This document shows, one piece after another, positions 15,163-23,575 of a DNA stretch of 64,000 bases (position 1 is its first letter; every line of letters begins with the position of its first letter). The DNA lies in the NCBI GenBank assembly GCA_016177735.1, contig JACOUS010000019.1, positions 1 through 64,000 on the forward strand, in the 5' to 3' direction. This DNA comes from Ignavibacteriales bacterium. GTDB taxonomy: Bacteria; Bacteroidota; Ignavibacteria; Ignavibacteriales; Melioribacteraceae. The notes under the pieces are model-generated. The model made no database searches. It was not told where the DNA came from and saw nothing but the letters and a program-made list of their open reading frames with translations. A program made the position numbers and the translations under genes.

Positions 15163-17109
15163 ATGAAAAACAAAAAAATTTACTTTTCTCTGTTTGCACT
15201 AATTCTATTTTCGGTTGCCGTCTTTAATTGCACCGGTTCGGGTGATTCGGGAAACTTCAGTGATGCTGCAAGCAAAGTTTATGTAGCGCCGGGTTCGTAC
15301 GATGAATTTTATGCTTTCATGTCCGGTGGTTTCAGCGGACAAGTTGCGGTTTACGGTTTACCTTCGGGAAGATTGTTCAAAGAAATTTCCGTCTTCTCGC
15401 AAGACCCGGAAACCGGTTACGGTTATTCCGAAGAAAGCAAAGCAATGTTAATGACTTCTTACGGTTTTGTTCCGTGGGATGATGCTCACCACCCTTCATT
15501 ATCAATGACAACCGGTGAACAAGACGGCAGATGGCTTTTTATCAACGGCAATAACACTCCCCGTATTGCGCGAATTGATTTAAAATCTTTTGAGACAGCA
15601 GAAATTATCGAAACACCAAACTCTGCCGGCAATCACGCATCGCCGTTCGTAACGGAAAATACAGAGTACGTTGTTGCATCAACACGTTTCAGCATTCCCA
15701 TTTTGAACAAAGATGTACCGATTAGTTCGTACAAAGAAAATTTCAACGGAACAATTTCGTTTATCAGCGTTGATAAAAATAACGGAAAGATGAATCTCGC
15801 ATTTCAAATTTTAGTGCCGGGTTTCAATTATGATCTCGCACGCCCGGGCAAAGGAGTTTCTCACGGGTGGGCTTTCTTCACATCATACAACAGCGAACGC
15901 GCAAATACGATGCTCGAAATTAATGCTTCACAAAATGATAAAGATTTCATCGCCGCCGTCAATTGGAAAAAAGCCGAAGAATATGTTAAGCAAGGCAAAG
16001 GTAAATTAATGGACGCCGATTATTACAGAAATTATTTCGACGAAGAAAAACAAATGGCTGTTTCCGAAGTAAATAAAAAAGTTCTGGTACTAAATCCAAA
16101 AGACTGCCCCGGCATGATCTATTATCTGCCGACACCAAAATCTCCGCACGGTGTTGATGTTGATCCGACCGGAGAATATATAGCCGCCGGCGGAAAACTT
16201 GCGACAGTAATTCCTGTTCATTCTTATTCTAAAATGATAAAAGCAATTGAAGAAAAACAATTTGACGGCGAGATTGACGGCATTCCGATTTTAAAATATG
16301 CAGCTGTAAACGCCGGTGAAGTTCAGGATCCGGGACTCGGACCGCTGCACACAGAATTCGACGGCGAAGGTTACGGCTACACCTCTGCTTTTATTTCTTC
16401 AGAAATTGTTAAGTGGAAAATCGGAACGTGGGAAGTTGTTGATAGAATCCCTACATATTATTCCATCGGTCACTTGATGATTCCGGGCGGCGATACAAAA
16501 AAACCGTGGGGCAAATATGTAATCGCATTGAATAAAATTACAAAAGACCGTTATCTGCCAACCGGTCCCGAAATAACTCAATCGGCACAATTAATTGATA
16601 TCACCGGCGACAAAATGAAACTGCTTCTCGATTTTCCGACAACGGGTGAGCCGCATTACGCACAAGCAATCTCTGCGGATTTGTTAACGAAGAACTCAAA
16701 GAAAATTTATGAGCTCGAGAAAAATAAAAATCCAAATGCCGTTAAAAGTGAAAAAGAAACGCGCGTTGTTAGAAACGGGAATGAAGTAAGAATTTATATG
16801 ACTTCTTCACGTTCACATTTCAAACCGGATAACATCGAAGGAATCAAAGTCGGCGATAAAGTTTATTTCCATGTTACTAATTTGGAACAAGACTGGGATA
16901 TTCCTCACGGCTTTACAGTGAAAGGATTGAACAATTCCGAATTATTGATTATGCCCGGACAAACGAAATCAATTGTGTGGGAACCGAAACAAGTCGGTGT
17001 TTATCCTTTCTACTGCACCGATTTCTGTTCGGCATTGCATCAAGAAATGCAAGGCTACATCAGAGTTTCACCGGCTGGAAGCAATGTTCAAATTTCGTAC
17101 AACAAATAA
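15163..17109 (+). CDS. nosZ: Nitrous-oxide reductase, clade II Sec-dependent type (NosZ)
   Basis: 648 residues; the copper enzyme reducing N2O to N2. The N-terminus is a Sec or lipoprotein signal (LILFSVAVFNC), not a Tat signal, which defines clade II. The propeller domain has DDAHHPSLSMTTGEQDGRWL and SPHGVDVDPTGEY, with histidines of the CuZ site. The cupredoxin end carries CuA ligands in IPHGFTVKGL and the YCTDFCSALHQEMQGYI loop (two Cys, His, Met). The start at 15163 has GAGGTG 5 bases upstream and gives a better signal peptide than 15151. It is followed by a membrane protein and nosLDFY. Confidence 0.97.
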   Translation: MKNKKIYFSLFALILFSVAVFNCTGSGDSGNFSDAASKVYVAPGSYDEFYAFMSGGFSGQVAVYGLPSGRLFKEISVFSQDPETGYGYSEESKAMLMTSYGFVPWDDAHHPSLSMTTGEQDGRWLFINGNNTPRIARIDLKSFETAEIIETPNSAGNHASPFVTENTEYVVASTRFSIPILNKDVPISSYKENFNGTISFISVDKNNGKMNLAFQILVPGFNYDLARPGKGVSHGWAFFTSYNSERANTMLEINASQNDKDFIAAVNWKKAEEYVKQGKGKLMDADYYRNYFDEEKQMAVSEVNKKVLVLNPKDCPGMIYYLPTPKSPHGVDVDPTGEYIAAGGKLATVIPVHSYSKMIKAIEEKQFDGEIDGIPILKYAAVNAGEVQDPGLGPLHTEFDGEGYGYTSAFISSEIVKWKIGTWEVVDRIPTYYSIGHLMIPGGDTKKPWGKYVIALNKITKDRYLPTGPEITQSAQLIDITGDKMKLLLDFPTTGEPHYAQAISADLLTKNSKKIYELEKNKNPNAVKSEKETRVVRNGNEVRIYMTSSRSHFKPDNIEGIKVGDKVYFHVTNLEQDWDIPHGFTVKGLNNSELLIMPGQTKSIVWEPKQVGVYPFYCTDFCSALHQEMQGYIRVSPAGSNVQISYNK

Positions 17110-17115
17110 CATGTA

Positions 17116-17211
17116 ATTCTGAGGAGCGAAGCGGCGAAGAATCTCCTGCTATAGAACGTCAAACAATTTAGTTTGGAATAGTTTTGAAGATTCTTCGCTT
17201 CGCTCAGAATA
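17116..17211. repeat. Long inverted repeat element between nosZ and the next gene
   Basis: Arm one (17116-17143) reads ATTCTGAGGAGCGAAGCGGC and on through GAAGAATC; arm two (17190-17211) reads GATTCTTCGCTTCGCTCAGA then AT. Both fold onto each other. The 22-bp second arm recurs inside a coding sequence at 53705-53726. The element inflates the apparent N-terminus of the following gene. It looks like a dispersed REP- or MITE-type sequence. Confidence 0.75.
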
Positions 17212-17225
17212 ATAGGACAATTGAA

Positions 17226-17813
17226 ATGAGTAGTAGATCAAAATACTTAATGCTTGCCGCATCGTTAATTTTAGTGATTGTTTTTGTTTTCCCGATATGG
17301 AATATTGATCTCGAAGCACCGCAGTATCCCGAAGGCATCGGATTGCGTATTTGGATAAATCAGGTAACCGGTGAAAAAGAATTCGATCTCAGAAATCTCA
17401 ACGGACTTAATCATTATATCGGCATGAAAGAGATTGTACCGGATGCGATTCCCGAATTGAAATTTATGCCTTTCATACTTGCTTTCTTTATCGGAACCGG
17501 TATAATCTTCTCTTTCACAAAAAATAGAAAATTTATCTTTGTTTGGATTGTGCTTCTATTAATTGTTATGTCTGTCGGCTTGTATGATTTTTACATGTGG
17601 GGATATAACTTTGGACACGATTTGAATCCGCACGCACCAATCAAAGTGCCGGGCATGAGTTATCAACCGCCTTTACTCGGCACAAAAAAATTATTAAATA
17701 TTACTGCTACTTCACTTCCCGGAATTGGAAGCATTTTGATTTTTATTTCAGTTACACTTGCTGCTTTATCTTTATTTGTAGATAAGAAAAAGAGGGTCGG
17801 CGCAAATGTTTAA
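17226..17813 (+). CDS. Membrane protein of the nos operon (NosB position)
   Basis: 195 residues from the ATG at 17226. The upstream in-frame extension to 17184 is repeat-derived and not credible. Four or so membrane helices are visible: LMLAASLILVIVFVFPIW, FMPFILAFFIGTGIIFSF, FVWIVLLLIVMSVGLYDF and a last one near 160-180. An external loop between helices 1 and 2 and a His/Pro-rich loop (NFGHDLNPHAPIKVPGM) could bind metal. It lies between nosZ and nosL, where many clade II clusters have nosB or an uncharacterised membrane gene. Function unproven; maturation of, or electron supply to, NosZ is the likely role. Confidence 0.8.
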   Translation: MSSRSKYLMLAASLILVIVFVFPIWNIDLEAPQYPEGIGLRIWINQVTGEKEFDLRNLNGLNHYIGMKEIVPDAIPELKFMPFILAFFIGTGIIFSFTKNRKFIFVWIVLLLIVMSVGLYDFYMWGYNFGHDLNPHAPIKVPGMSYQPPLLGTKKLLNITATSLPGIGSILIFISVTLAALSLFVDKKKRVGANV

Positions 17814-18264
17814 AAACAATTTCATCGTAAAAATATTTTTGATACTAATTGCGTCGTTCGTTGCCGTATCGTGTCAATCAAATCCCGAACCGATTGCTTA
17901 CGGCGAGGACAGCTGCGATAACTGCAGGATGACAATCTCCGATCCAAAATACGGCGCGGAACTTATTTCCGATAAAGGAAAGATTTTCAAATTCGATTCG
18001 ATTGAATGCCTCGCCGCATATTCAATGATTATCGATCAAAAGACAATCGCTTCGATGTGGGCTACAGATTTTTCGAATAAAGAAAATTTTATCAACACAG
18101 ACGATGCTCTTTTTTTGAGGAGCGAAAATTTGAGAAGCCCGATGGGATTAAATCTTAGCGCGTATCAAAACCTAAATAGTTTGTACAAGGTGAAAAATGA
18201 ATTTGGCGGAACAAATTTAAGATGGGAAGAAATATTGAACTATGTTAAATCGGAATGGAAATAA
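17806..18264 (+). CDS. nosL: NosL copper-chaperone lipoprotein
   Basis: 152 residues with a lipoprotein signal (lipobox VAVSC around residue 23). It has the NosL copper-binding stretch CDNCRMTISDPKYGAELIS, followed by KIFKFDSIECLAAY. NosL delivers copper to apo-NosZ in the periplasm. The gene overlaps the preceding membrane-protein gene by 8 bases and is itself overlapped by the nosD frame, so translation is coupled. All key residues of the family are present. Confidence 0.94.
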   Translation: MFKNNFIVKIFLILIASFVAVSCQSNPEPIAYGEDSCDNCRMTISDPKYGAELISDKGKIFKFDSIECLAAYSMIIDQKTIASMWATDFSNKENFINTDDALFLRSENLRSPMGLNLSAYQNLNSLYKVKNEFGGTNLRWEEILNYVKSEWK

Positions 18265-19588
18265 TAGCCCCTTCTATCTCCCCCAAAGGGGGAGTAAAAA
18301 GGACTTTTCAATAATCCTATCCAACTTCTCCGAAAAGGATTCATGTAGAGCGGTTGTTTTCCTCTTTATTTGGTTTTTCAATTTTTATTTTCTTTCCGAA
18401 ACTTTATCCGCAAAAAACATTCATGTTGGTGCGCACCAAAAAATTAGAACAATTCAATCCGCACTAAAAATTATTTCCAACGGCGATTCGGTAATTGTTG
18501 AAGAAGGAACTTACAAAGAGAAATCTCTGCTGATTGATAAATCAATAATTCTTATCGGAAAGAACTCGCCGGTCCTTTCCGGTGAGAACAAATACGAGAT
18601 AATGAAAATCAAAGCAGATAATGTTGTTGTGAAGGGATTTATTTTCAAAGATACCGGGCTAAATTTTATTTTCGACAACGCCGCGATAAAATTGGACAGT
18701 GTTACCAACTGCACTATTGAAAAAAATATTTTCGTCAATAATTTTTTCGGAATTTATTTATCGAGATCGAGCCGCTGTAAAATTATCGGCAACGAACTTT
18801 CGGCATCGCAAACGAAAGAAACATATTCCGGCAACGGAATTCATTTGTGGCAATGCAGAGAGATGATTATTCAGAAAAATAAAATTGAAGGTCACCGCGA
18901 CGGAATTTATTTTGAATTCGTGAAAGCAAGTACAATAGAAGAAAATAAAAGCGAGAACAATTTGCGTTACGGTTTGCATTTTATGTTTTCCGATAGCTGC
19001 AAATATTCCGGCAATTTTTTCAAAAAGAACGGAGCCGGCGTTGCAGTTATGTTCACGCGGAATGTCGATATGCACAACAATCGTTTCGAATACAATTGGG
19101 GCGGCGCGGCTTACGGACTTCTGCTGAAAGATATTTCCGACAGTAGAATTTTTGAAAATGATTTTGTTAAGAATTCTTGCGCTATCTATTATGAAGGATG
19201 CAGCAGAGTAACTACCCATAATAATAATTTAACGGAAAACGGTACTGCAATCCGATTGATGGCAAACTCGATGGATAACAGTTTTTCATACAACAATTTC
19301 ATCGGTAATTCTTTTGATGTCACAACCAACAGCACTCGAAATTATAATTCTTTTGAAAACAATTATTGGTCGGAATACAAGGGATACGATCTCAACAAAG
19401 ACGGCATCGGCGATATTCCGCATCGTCCCGTAAAACTATTTTCAATAATTATCGAACGAAACCGACCATCGCTTATTCTTATTAGAAGTTTATTTGTAGA
19501 ATTATTAAACGCCGCCGAAAACATTTTCCCTTCGCTCACACCGCAGACATTAATCGACAGCAAACCGCAGATGAAAAGGTATTTATGA
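18242..19588 (+). CDS. nosD: NosD periplasmic copper-processing protein
   Basis: 448 residues. The mature part is a right-handed beta-helix of CASH/PbH1 repeats (from AKNIHVGAHQKIRTIQSAL onward, with repeated N-x-I-x-x-N turns), as in NosD, which works with the NosFY transporter in NosZ maturation. The signal-like hydrophobic segment VVFLFIWFFNFYFLSETLSA lies unusually deep, at about 39-58. The first 36 or so residues are encoded over a CTCCCCC-AAA-GGGGGAG hairpin (18278-18294), and no ATG, GTG or TTG occurs in frame between it and the signal. The only ATG (18242) overlaps nosL by 23 bases. Confidence 0.9.
   Translation: MLNRNGNNSPFYLPQRGSKKDFSIILSNFSEKDSCRAVVFLFIWFFNFYFLSETLSAKNIHVGAHQKIRTIQSALKIISNGDSVIVEEGTYKEKSLLIDKSIILIGKNSPVLSGENKYEIMKIKADNVVVKGFIFKDTGLNFIFDNAAIKLDSVTNCTIEKNIFVNNFFGIYLSRSSRCKIIGNELSASQTKETYSGNGIHLWQCREMIIQKNKIEGHRDGIYFEFVKASTIEENKSENNLRYGLHFMFSDSCKYSGNFFKKNGAGVAVMFTRNVDMHNNRFEYNWGGAAYGLLLKDISDSRIFENDFVKNSCAIYYEGCSRVTTHNNNLTENGTAIRLMANSMDNSFSYNNFIGNSFDVTTNSTRNYNSFENNYWSEYKGYDLNKDGIGDIPHRPVKLFSIIIERNRPSLILIRSLFVELLNAAENIFPSLTPQTLIDSKPQMKRYL
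18278..18294. repeat. Perfect short hairpin inside the nosD 5' end
   Basis: CTCCCCC (18278-18284), AAA, GGGGGAG (18288-18294). A 7-bp stem, located just past the nosL stop and within the N-terminal extension of nosD. It resembles an intergenic repeat element caught inside the reading frame, and might also lower translation of nosD. Confidence 0.6.
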
Positions 19589-20307
19589 TAACGATAGAAA
19601 ATCTCTATAAAAAATTCGGCACTATTGAAGCACTTAAAAATATTTCTGCAGAAATATCAAAAGGTTCTATTACTTATTTGGTAGGACCAAATGCTTCCGG
19701 CAAAACAACACTAATAAAATCTATTCTCGGACTTGTAAAACCAACGAGCGGAAATATTCTGATTGACAAGGAAAAACTTAACGGTAATTTCAGCTACAGA
19801 GAAAAAATCGGGTACATGCCGCAGATTGCAAGCTTCCCGGAAAATTTAACCGTGGAAGAAATTTTCAGTATGATCAAAAATCTGCGCGCGAATACAAAAA
19901 TATATGATGAAGAATTGATCGAGAAATTTTATTTGAAAAAAGAATTTAAGAAACGGCTGAAAAATTTATCGGGCGGAACCCGCCAAAAAGTAAATGCATG
20001 CATTGCATTTTTATTCGACCCGGAAATTTTGATTCTCGATGAACCGACTGCCGGATTGGATCCCGTATCGAGCAGCATTTTAAAAGACAAAATCATTCAC
20101 GAAAATACGTGCGGCAAAACAATAATTTTTACTTCACACATTCTGAGCGAACTCGAAGAACTTGCCGAGCAAGTAGTTTTTCTTCTCGAAGGACAAATCC
20201 GGTTCAACGGCACAATTAGTAACCTGATCAGTTCAACCGAAAAACAAAATCTTGAGCGCGCAATTGCTTCTATAATGAACGGAAACAACGATGAGCATTC
20301 TTCTTAA
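19585..20307 (+). CDS. nosF: NosF, ABC transporter ATP-binding protein
   Basis: 240 residues with all ABC motifs: Walker A GPNASGKTT, signature LSGGTRQKV, Walker B ILILDEPTAGLDP and the switch His in TSHILSELEEL. NosF energises NosY for the maturation of the NosZ copper centre, perhaps exporting a sulfur compound. It overlaps nosD by 4 bases (ATGA) and nosY by 17 bases, so nosDFY is translated as a block. Length is slightly shorter than typical NosF (about 300), lacking the extra C-terminal region of proteobacterial forms. Confidence 0.94.
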   Translation: MITIENLYKKFGTIEALKNISAEISKGSITYLVGPNASGKTTLIKSILGLVKPTSGNILIDKEKLNGNFSYREKIGYMPQIASFPENLTVEEIFSMIKNLRANTKIYDEELIEKFYLKKEFKKRLKNLSGGTRQKVNACIAFLFDPEILILDEPTAGLDPVSSSILKDKIIHENTCGKTIIFTSHILSELEELAEQVVFLLEGQIRFNGTISNLISSTEKQNLERAIASIMNGNNDEHSS

Positions 20308-21082
20308 AATAATTCGTTATCAGTTTCATGATATATCACGAAGCAAGTGGATTATAATTTACACTTCCTTCTTCTTTCTTGTTACTTACGGTTTAATCTC
20401 CTTCTCAAACGACACCTCCAAAGTAATAATTAGTCTGCTTAACGTTACACTTATTATAATTCCGCTTGTATCAATTATTTTCGGAACAATCTATTTATAT
20501 AACAACAAAGACTATATTATTCTTATTCTCTCACAGCCGATTAAAAGAAATGTTTTATACCTCGGTTTATATTTCGGGTTAACAATTCCGCTTGCACTCA
20601 GTTTTCTTCTCGGCGTTGGCGTGCCGATACTTTTATTCAGCAGAGATTTAAAAGAAAATTTTGAAGTGCTCGTTTTTCTTTTCACAGCCGGAATTTTTCA
20701 GACATTTATTTTTGTATCAATCTCATTTTTGATTGCGACACTCAACGAAAACAAAATTCTCGGACTCGGTCTTTCAATTTTCTGCTGGCTCTTCTTTTCG
20801 GTTTTGTATGACGGCTTGCTGCTTCTGGTAATAAATTTATGTCAGGATTATCCGCTCGAAAAAATTCTAATCGGTTTTACAATCCTCAATCCGGTTGATC
20901 TCGCACGAATTTTTGTAACATTAAAATTAGATGTAGCGGCGTTGATGGGTTATACCGGCGCGGTCTTTCAAAAATTCTTCAACGGGAATTTGGGAAATTT
21001 TATTTCACTACTCAGTCTCCTCGTTTGGTTGGTTATTCCGCTTTTATTGGGAATCAGAAAGTTTTTCAAAAAAGATTTCTAA
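20291..21082 (+). CDS. nosY: NosY, ABC transporter permease
   Basis: 263 residues with six membrane helices, for example WIIIYTSFFFLVTYGLISF, VIISLLNVTLIIIPLVSIIF and LVWLVIPLLLGIRKFF. ABC-2-type permease features include the IYLYNNKDYIILILSQPI region, found in NosY from many phyla. It is partner to NosF, the membrane half of the NosDFY maturation system. It is last of the tightly packed nos operon; about 96 bases separate it from the ferredoxin gene, which has its own operator. Confidence 0.93.
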   Translation: MSILLKIIRYQFHDISRSKWIIIYTSFFFLVTYGLISFSNDTSKVIISLLNVTLIIIPLVSIIFGTIYLYNNKDYIILILSQPIKRNVLYLGLYFGLTIPLALSFLLGVGVPILLFSRDLKENFEVLVFLFTAGIFQTFIFVSISFLIATLNENKILGLGLSIFCWLFFSVLYDGLLLLVINLCQDYPLEKILIGFTILNPVDLARIFVTLKLDVAALMGYTGAVFQKFFNGNLGNFISLLSLLVWLVIPLLLGIRKFFKKDF

Positions 21083-21142
21083 CATTTTCTCTTTTTAGTA
21101 CCCGCACCTCTTGATTTAAGGAAAACGAATAGGTAAGTTTTA

Positions 21143-21162
21143 ATCGGATTTTTAATTCTGTT
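21143..21162. promoter_or_regulatory. Candidate Rrf2 operator before the ferredoxin-hao genes
   Basis: ATCGGA (21143-21148), tttttaat, TCTGTT (21157-21162). Same spacing as the sites at 14053, 14211 and 23398, with one change in the left half. The right half and its flank, TCTGTTTATAAA, match the site before the RIC gene base for base. Confidence 0.62.
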
Positions 21163-21178
21163 TATAAAATGGGGAATC

Positions 21179-22015
21179 ATGATTAGAAAAATTATTCGTA
21201 TTGATGAAGAAAGATGCGATGGATGCGGAGTATGCGTGCCGGCTTGTGCGGAAGGTGCGCTGCAAATTATTGATGGTAAAGCAAGATTAATCAGCGATTT
21301 ATTTTGTGACGGACTTGGTGCTTGTATCGGCGAGTGTCCGCAAGCTGCAATTACAATTGAAGAGCGCGAAGCAGAACCGTACAACGAAAGAAAAGTTATG
21401 GAATATATTGTACGCGGCGGAAGAAATGTAATCACTGCTCACTTGAAACATTTGAAAGATCACGGTGAGATGGAATATTACAATCAAGCGCTTGCTTATC
21501 TCGATTCTATCGGGCTGGAAATTGAACTTGAAGAAGAATTGATTCAACATTCCCACTGCGGCTGCCCCGGTTCTGCAGAGAGGGAAATAAAAAGAGATTC
21601 AACCGAAAAGAATTCTTCAACAAGAGTTGAATCCGAGCTGCGCCAGTGGCCAATACAACTCCATCTTGTTTCACCGCAAGCCGCATATTATAAAAATGCC
21701 GATCTGCTTCTAACTGCAGATTGTGTTGGATTCGCTAGTGCAAATTTTCATTCTGATTTTTTGAAAGGTAAAAGTATTGCCATCGCATGCCCAAAGCTCG
21801 ATTCCAACAAACAAGTGTATTTAAATAAATTGATCTCGATGATTAACGATGCAAAAATAAATTCGATTACTGTTTTGGTAATGGAAGTTCCGTGCTGCGG
21901 CGGACTTGTTCAACTTGCAATGCAAGCGGTTGAATTTGCCGAACGTGAAATTCCGATTAACGCTGTTGTTATCGGAATTGACGGAACAGTGTTAAGTAAT
22001 CAACACCTCTCATAA
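21179..22015 (+). CDS. 4Fe-4S ferredoxin-type protein with C-terminal cysteine domain
   Basis: 278 residues. A two-cluster ferredoxin module comes first, CDGCGVCVPACAEGAL (about 15-30) and CDGLGACIGECPQ (about 43-55). A cysteine-rich hinge, HSHCGCPGS, follows near 124, then a Rossmann-like C-terminal half with ADCVGFASANFHSDFL and a VPCCGG motif. Proteins of this make-up are common beside hydroxylamine reductase or anaerobic nitrogen genes in many anaerobes. Being 17 bases upstream of the octaheme cytochrome gene, it is likely a cytoplasmic electron carrier of the same stress or respiratory response. Its true partner is unknown. Confidence 0.85.
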   Translation: MIRKIIRIDEERCDGCGVCVPACAEGALQIIDGKARLISDLFCDGLGACIGECPQAAITIEEREAEPYNERKVMEYIVRGGRNVITAHLKHLKDHGEMEYYNQALAYLDSIGLEIELEEELIQHSHCGCPGSAEREIKRDSTEKNSSTRVESELRQWPIQLHLVSPQAAYYKNADLLLTADCVGFASANFHSDFLKGKSIAIACPKLDSNKQVYLNKLISMINDAKINSITVLVMEVPCCGGLVQLAMQAVEFAEREIPINAVVIGIDGTVLSNQHLS

Positions 22016-22032
22016 ATATAATGGAGATCAGT

Positions 22033-23268
22033 ATGTTCAAGAAGATCTTTTTTGTTATTTCTATTTTATCATTTGCGGGTACTATTTATGCGCAGAACTG
22101 TATTGAATGCCACAGCAAAGCTACGCCGCAAATTGTTTCAGACTGGAAGACAAGTAAACACTCACAAAACGATGTTGACTGCACAGTTTGTCACGGAGAC
22201 GATCACAAATCGGAAGCGGATGTTGCAAAAGTTAAACTTCCAACTCCGGAGACTTGCTCTACTTGTCATGAAACGCAAGTAACACAATTCAAAAAAGGAA
22301 AGCACTCTGCAAGCTGGGCGGCAATGAATGCAATGCCCACAACACACGCACTACCGGTAGCACTGACACAAGGAATGAAGGGCTGCGGCGGATGCCACAA
22401 AGTTGGCTTGAAGAGTGAAGAAGAAATTAAAAAATTGAAAGCCGATGGTTCGATGTTCGGTCATGCTTCATGCGATGCGTGCCATACACGCCACACATTC
22501 AGAAAAGTTGAAGCGCAGCAGCCGCAAGCTTGCCAAACTTGTCATCAAGGTTTCGATCACCCGCAGTGGGAAATGTACTCGGGTTCAAAACACGGCGTAC
22601 GTTATATGTTAAAACAAACCGGGGTGCTGCCGGCAAATACTGCCGCACCAACTTGCCAAACTTGTCACATGCCCGAAGGAAATCACGAAGTAAGAACAGC
22701 GTGGGGATTTTTAGCAGTTCGTCTTCCCATGCCTGAAGACAAACAATGGGCTGACGACAGAGTAACTGTTCTGCAAGGATTGGGAGTTCTAGATCCCGAA
22801 GGCAAACCGACAAAACTTGTTGATGTTGTTAAAGCCGCCGATGTTGCAAGATTATCTCAAGAAGATTGGCAGCGTGAAAGAGATAAGATGATAAAAGTAT
22901 GCAGTGACTGTCATTCCGAAAACTATGTTAAAGCAGAATTGCAAAAAGGCGACGACCTGATTAGAGAAGCCGATCATTTAATGGCTGAAGCAATTAAAGT
23001 TGTAGCCGGATTGTACAAAGATAAAATTATTCCGAAGCCGGCAGCATATCCGTTCGACTATCCGCTTCTTCTAACTTTCCACGATGCACCAACAGCCGTT
23101 GAACAAAAATTGTTTGTGATGTTCCTTGAACACAGAATGAGAACATTTCAGGGAGCGTTCCACAACAATCCCGATTATTCTTTGTGGTACGGCTGGAGCG
23201 AAATGAAACGCGATCTTCAGGAAATAAAAGAGAAAGCCGAAGAGATGCGTGCACTCGCATCAAAATAA
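22033..23268 (+). CDS. Octahaem cytochrome c of the hydroxylamine oxidoreductase family
   Basis: About 411 residues with a Sec signal (FFVISILSFAGTIYA) and eight CxxCH sites: CIECH, CTVCH, CSTCH, CGGCH, CDACH, two CQTCH and CSDCH. The haem order and the QPQACQTCHQGFDHPQWE stretch fit HAO-like proteins. Short forms of this size without the cross-linking tyrosine act as reductases (epsilon-HAO, nitrite or hydroxylamine to ammonium). Whether the tyrosine is absent needs an alignment. The start at 22033 is preferred over 22021 because GGAG sits 6 bases before it. A strong terminator follows. Confidence 0.9.
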   Translation: MFKKIFFVISILSFAGTIYAQNCIECHSKATPQIVSDWKTSKHSQNDVDCTVCHGDDHKSEADVAKVKLPTPETCSTCHETQVTQFKKGKHSASWAAMNAMPTTHALPVALTQGMKGCGGCHKVGLKSEEEIKKLKADGSMFGHASCDACHTRHTFRKVEAQQPQACQTCHQGFDHPQWEMYSGSKHGVRYMLKQTGVLPANTAAPTCQTCHMPEGNHEVRTAWGFLAVRLPMPEDKQWADDRVTVLQGLGVLDPEGKPTKLVDVVKAADVARLSQEDWQRERDKMIKVCSDCHSENYVKAELQKGDDLIREADHLMAEAIKVVAGLYKDKIIPKPAAYPFDYPLLLTFHDAPTAVEQKLFVMFLEHRMRTFQGAFHNNPDYSLWYGWSEMKRDLQEIKEKAEEMRALASK

Positions 23269-23290
23269 TTTCTCTATTTACTTTTTTACA

Positions 23291-23321
23291 AAAGCCGGGA
23301 AATCACACCCGGCTTTTTTTT
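23291..23321 (+). terminator. Rho-independent terminator after the octahaem cytochrome gene
   Basis: AAAGCCGGG (23291-23299) pairs with CCCGGCTTT (23308-23316) over an 8-base loop, and the T-run continues to 23321. It separates the ferredoxin-hao unit from the RIC operon. Confidence 0.92.
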
Positions 23322-23365
23322 ATGGCAATTCAATATCCTTAAATCGGACATGCTCATTTTTTTAC

Positions 23366-23394
23366 TTGACAGCAAAGAAGACATAATGTATTTT
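23366..23394 (+). promoter_or_regulatory. Promoter of the RIC operon
   Basis: TTGACA (23366-23371), 17-base spacer, TATTTT (23389-23394). The -10 box abuts the operator at 23398-23417. The transcript would carry a leader of about 170 bases before the RIC start codon. Confidence 0.6.
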
Positions 23395-23397
23395 ATA

Positions 23398-23417
23398 ATC
23401 AGAAATATTTATCTGTT
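23398..23417. promoter_or_regulatory. Candidate Rrf2 operator before the RIC gene
   Basis: ATCAGA (23398-23403), aatattta, TCTGTT (23412-23417). Same 6-8-6 geometry as at nrf, nos and ferredoxin-hao. Placed immediately after the -10 box, as at the other promoters. Confidence 0.7.
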
Positions 23418-23575
23418 TATAAATTTGATGATGATGTTAAAAATATTTTATAAGTGAGAGACCACAAAAAAAATATTTTTTTGGAATTAAATCGGACATT
23501 ACATTCTTTTATAAAATTGTGTGTTTCGTTTTCTTACGAAGTAATATTATTCTATTAAAACAGTGAGGTGATAAC

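Larger units (their letters stand above)
23339..23499. repeat. Direct 13-bp repeat upstream of the RIC gene
   Basis: TTAAATCGGACAT occurs at 23339-23351 and again at 23487-23499, 148 bases apart, on either side of the RIC promoter and operator. The rest of the 307-base gap 23269-23575 holds the hao terminator, the promoter and AT-rich sequence. Each copy contains ATCGGA, a variant operator half-site. Confidence 0.6.

Noticed and set aside
17184-17225. An N-terminal extension of the nosZ-nosL membrane protein
   Set aside because: These codons come from the inverted-repeat arm (KILRFAQNN), not from conserved protein; the ATG at 17226 precedes the first helix.
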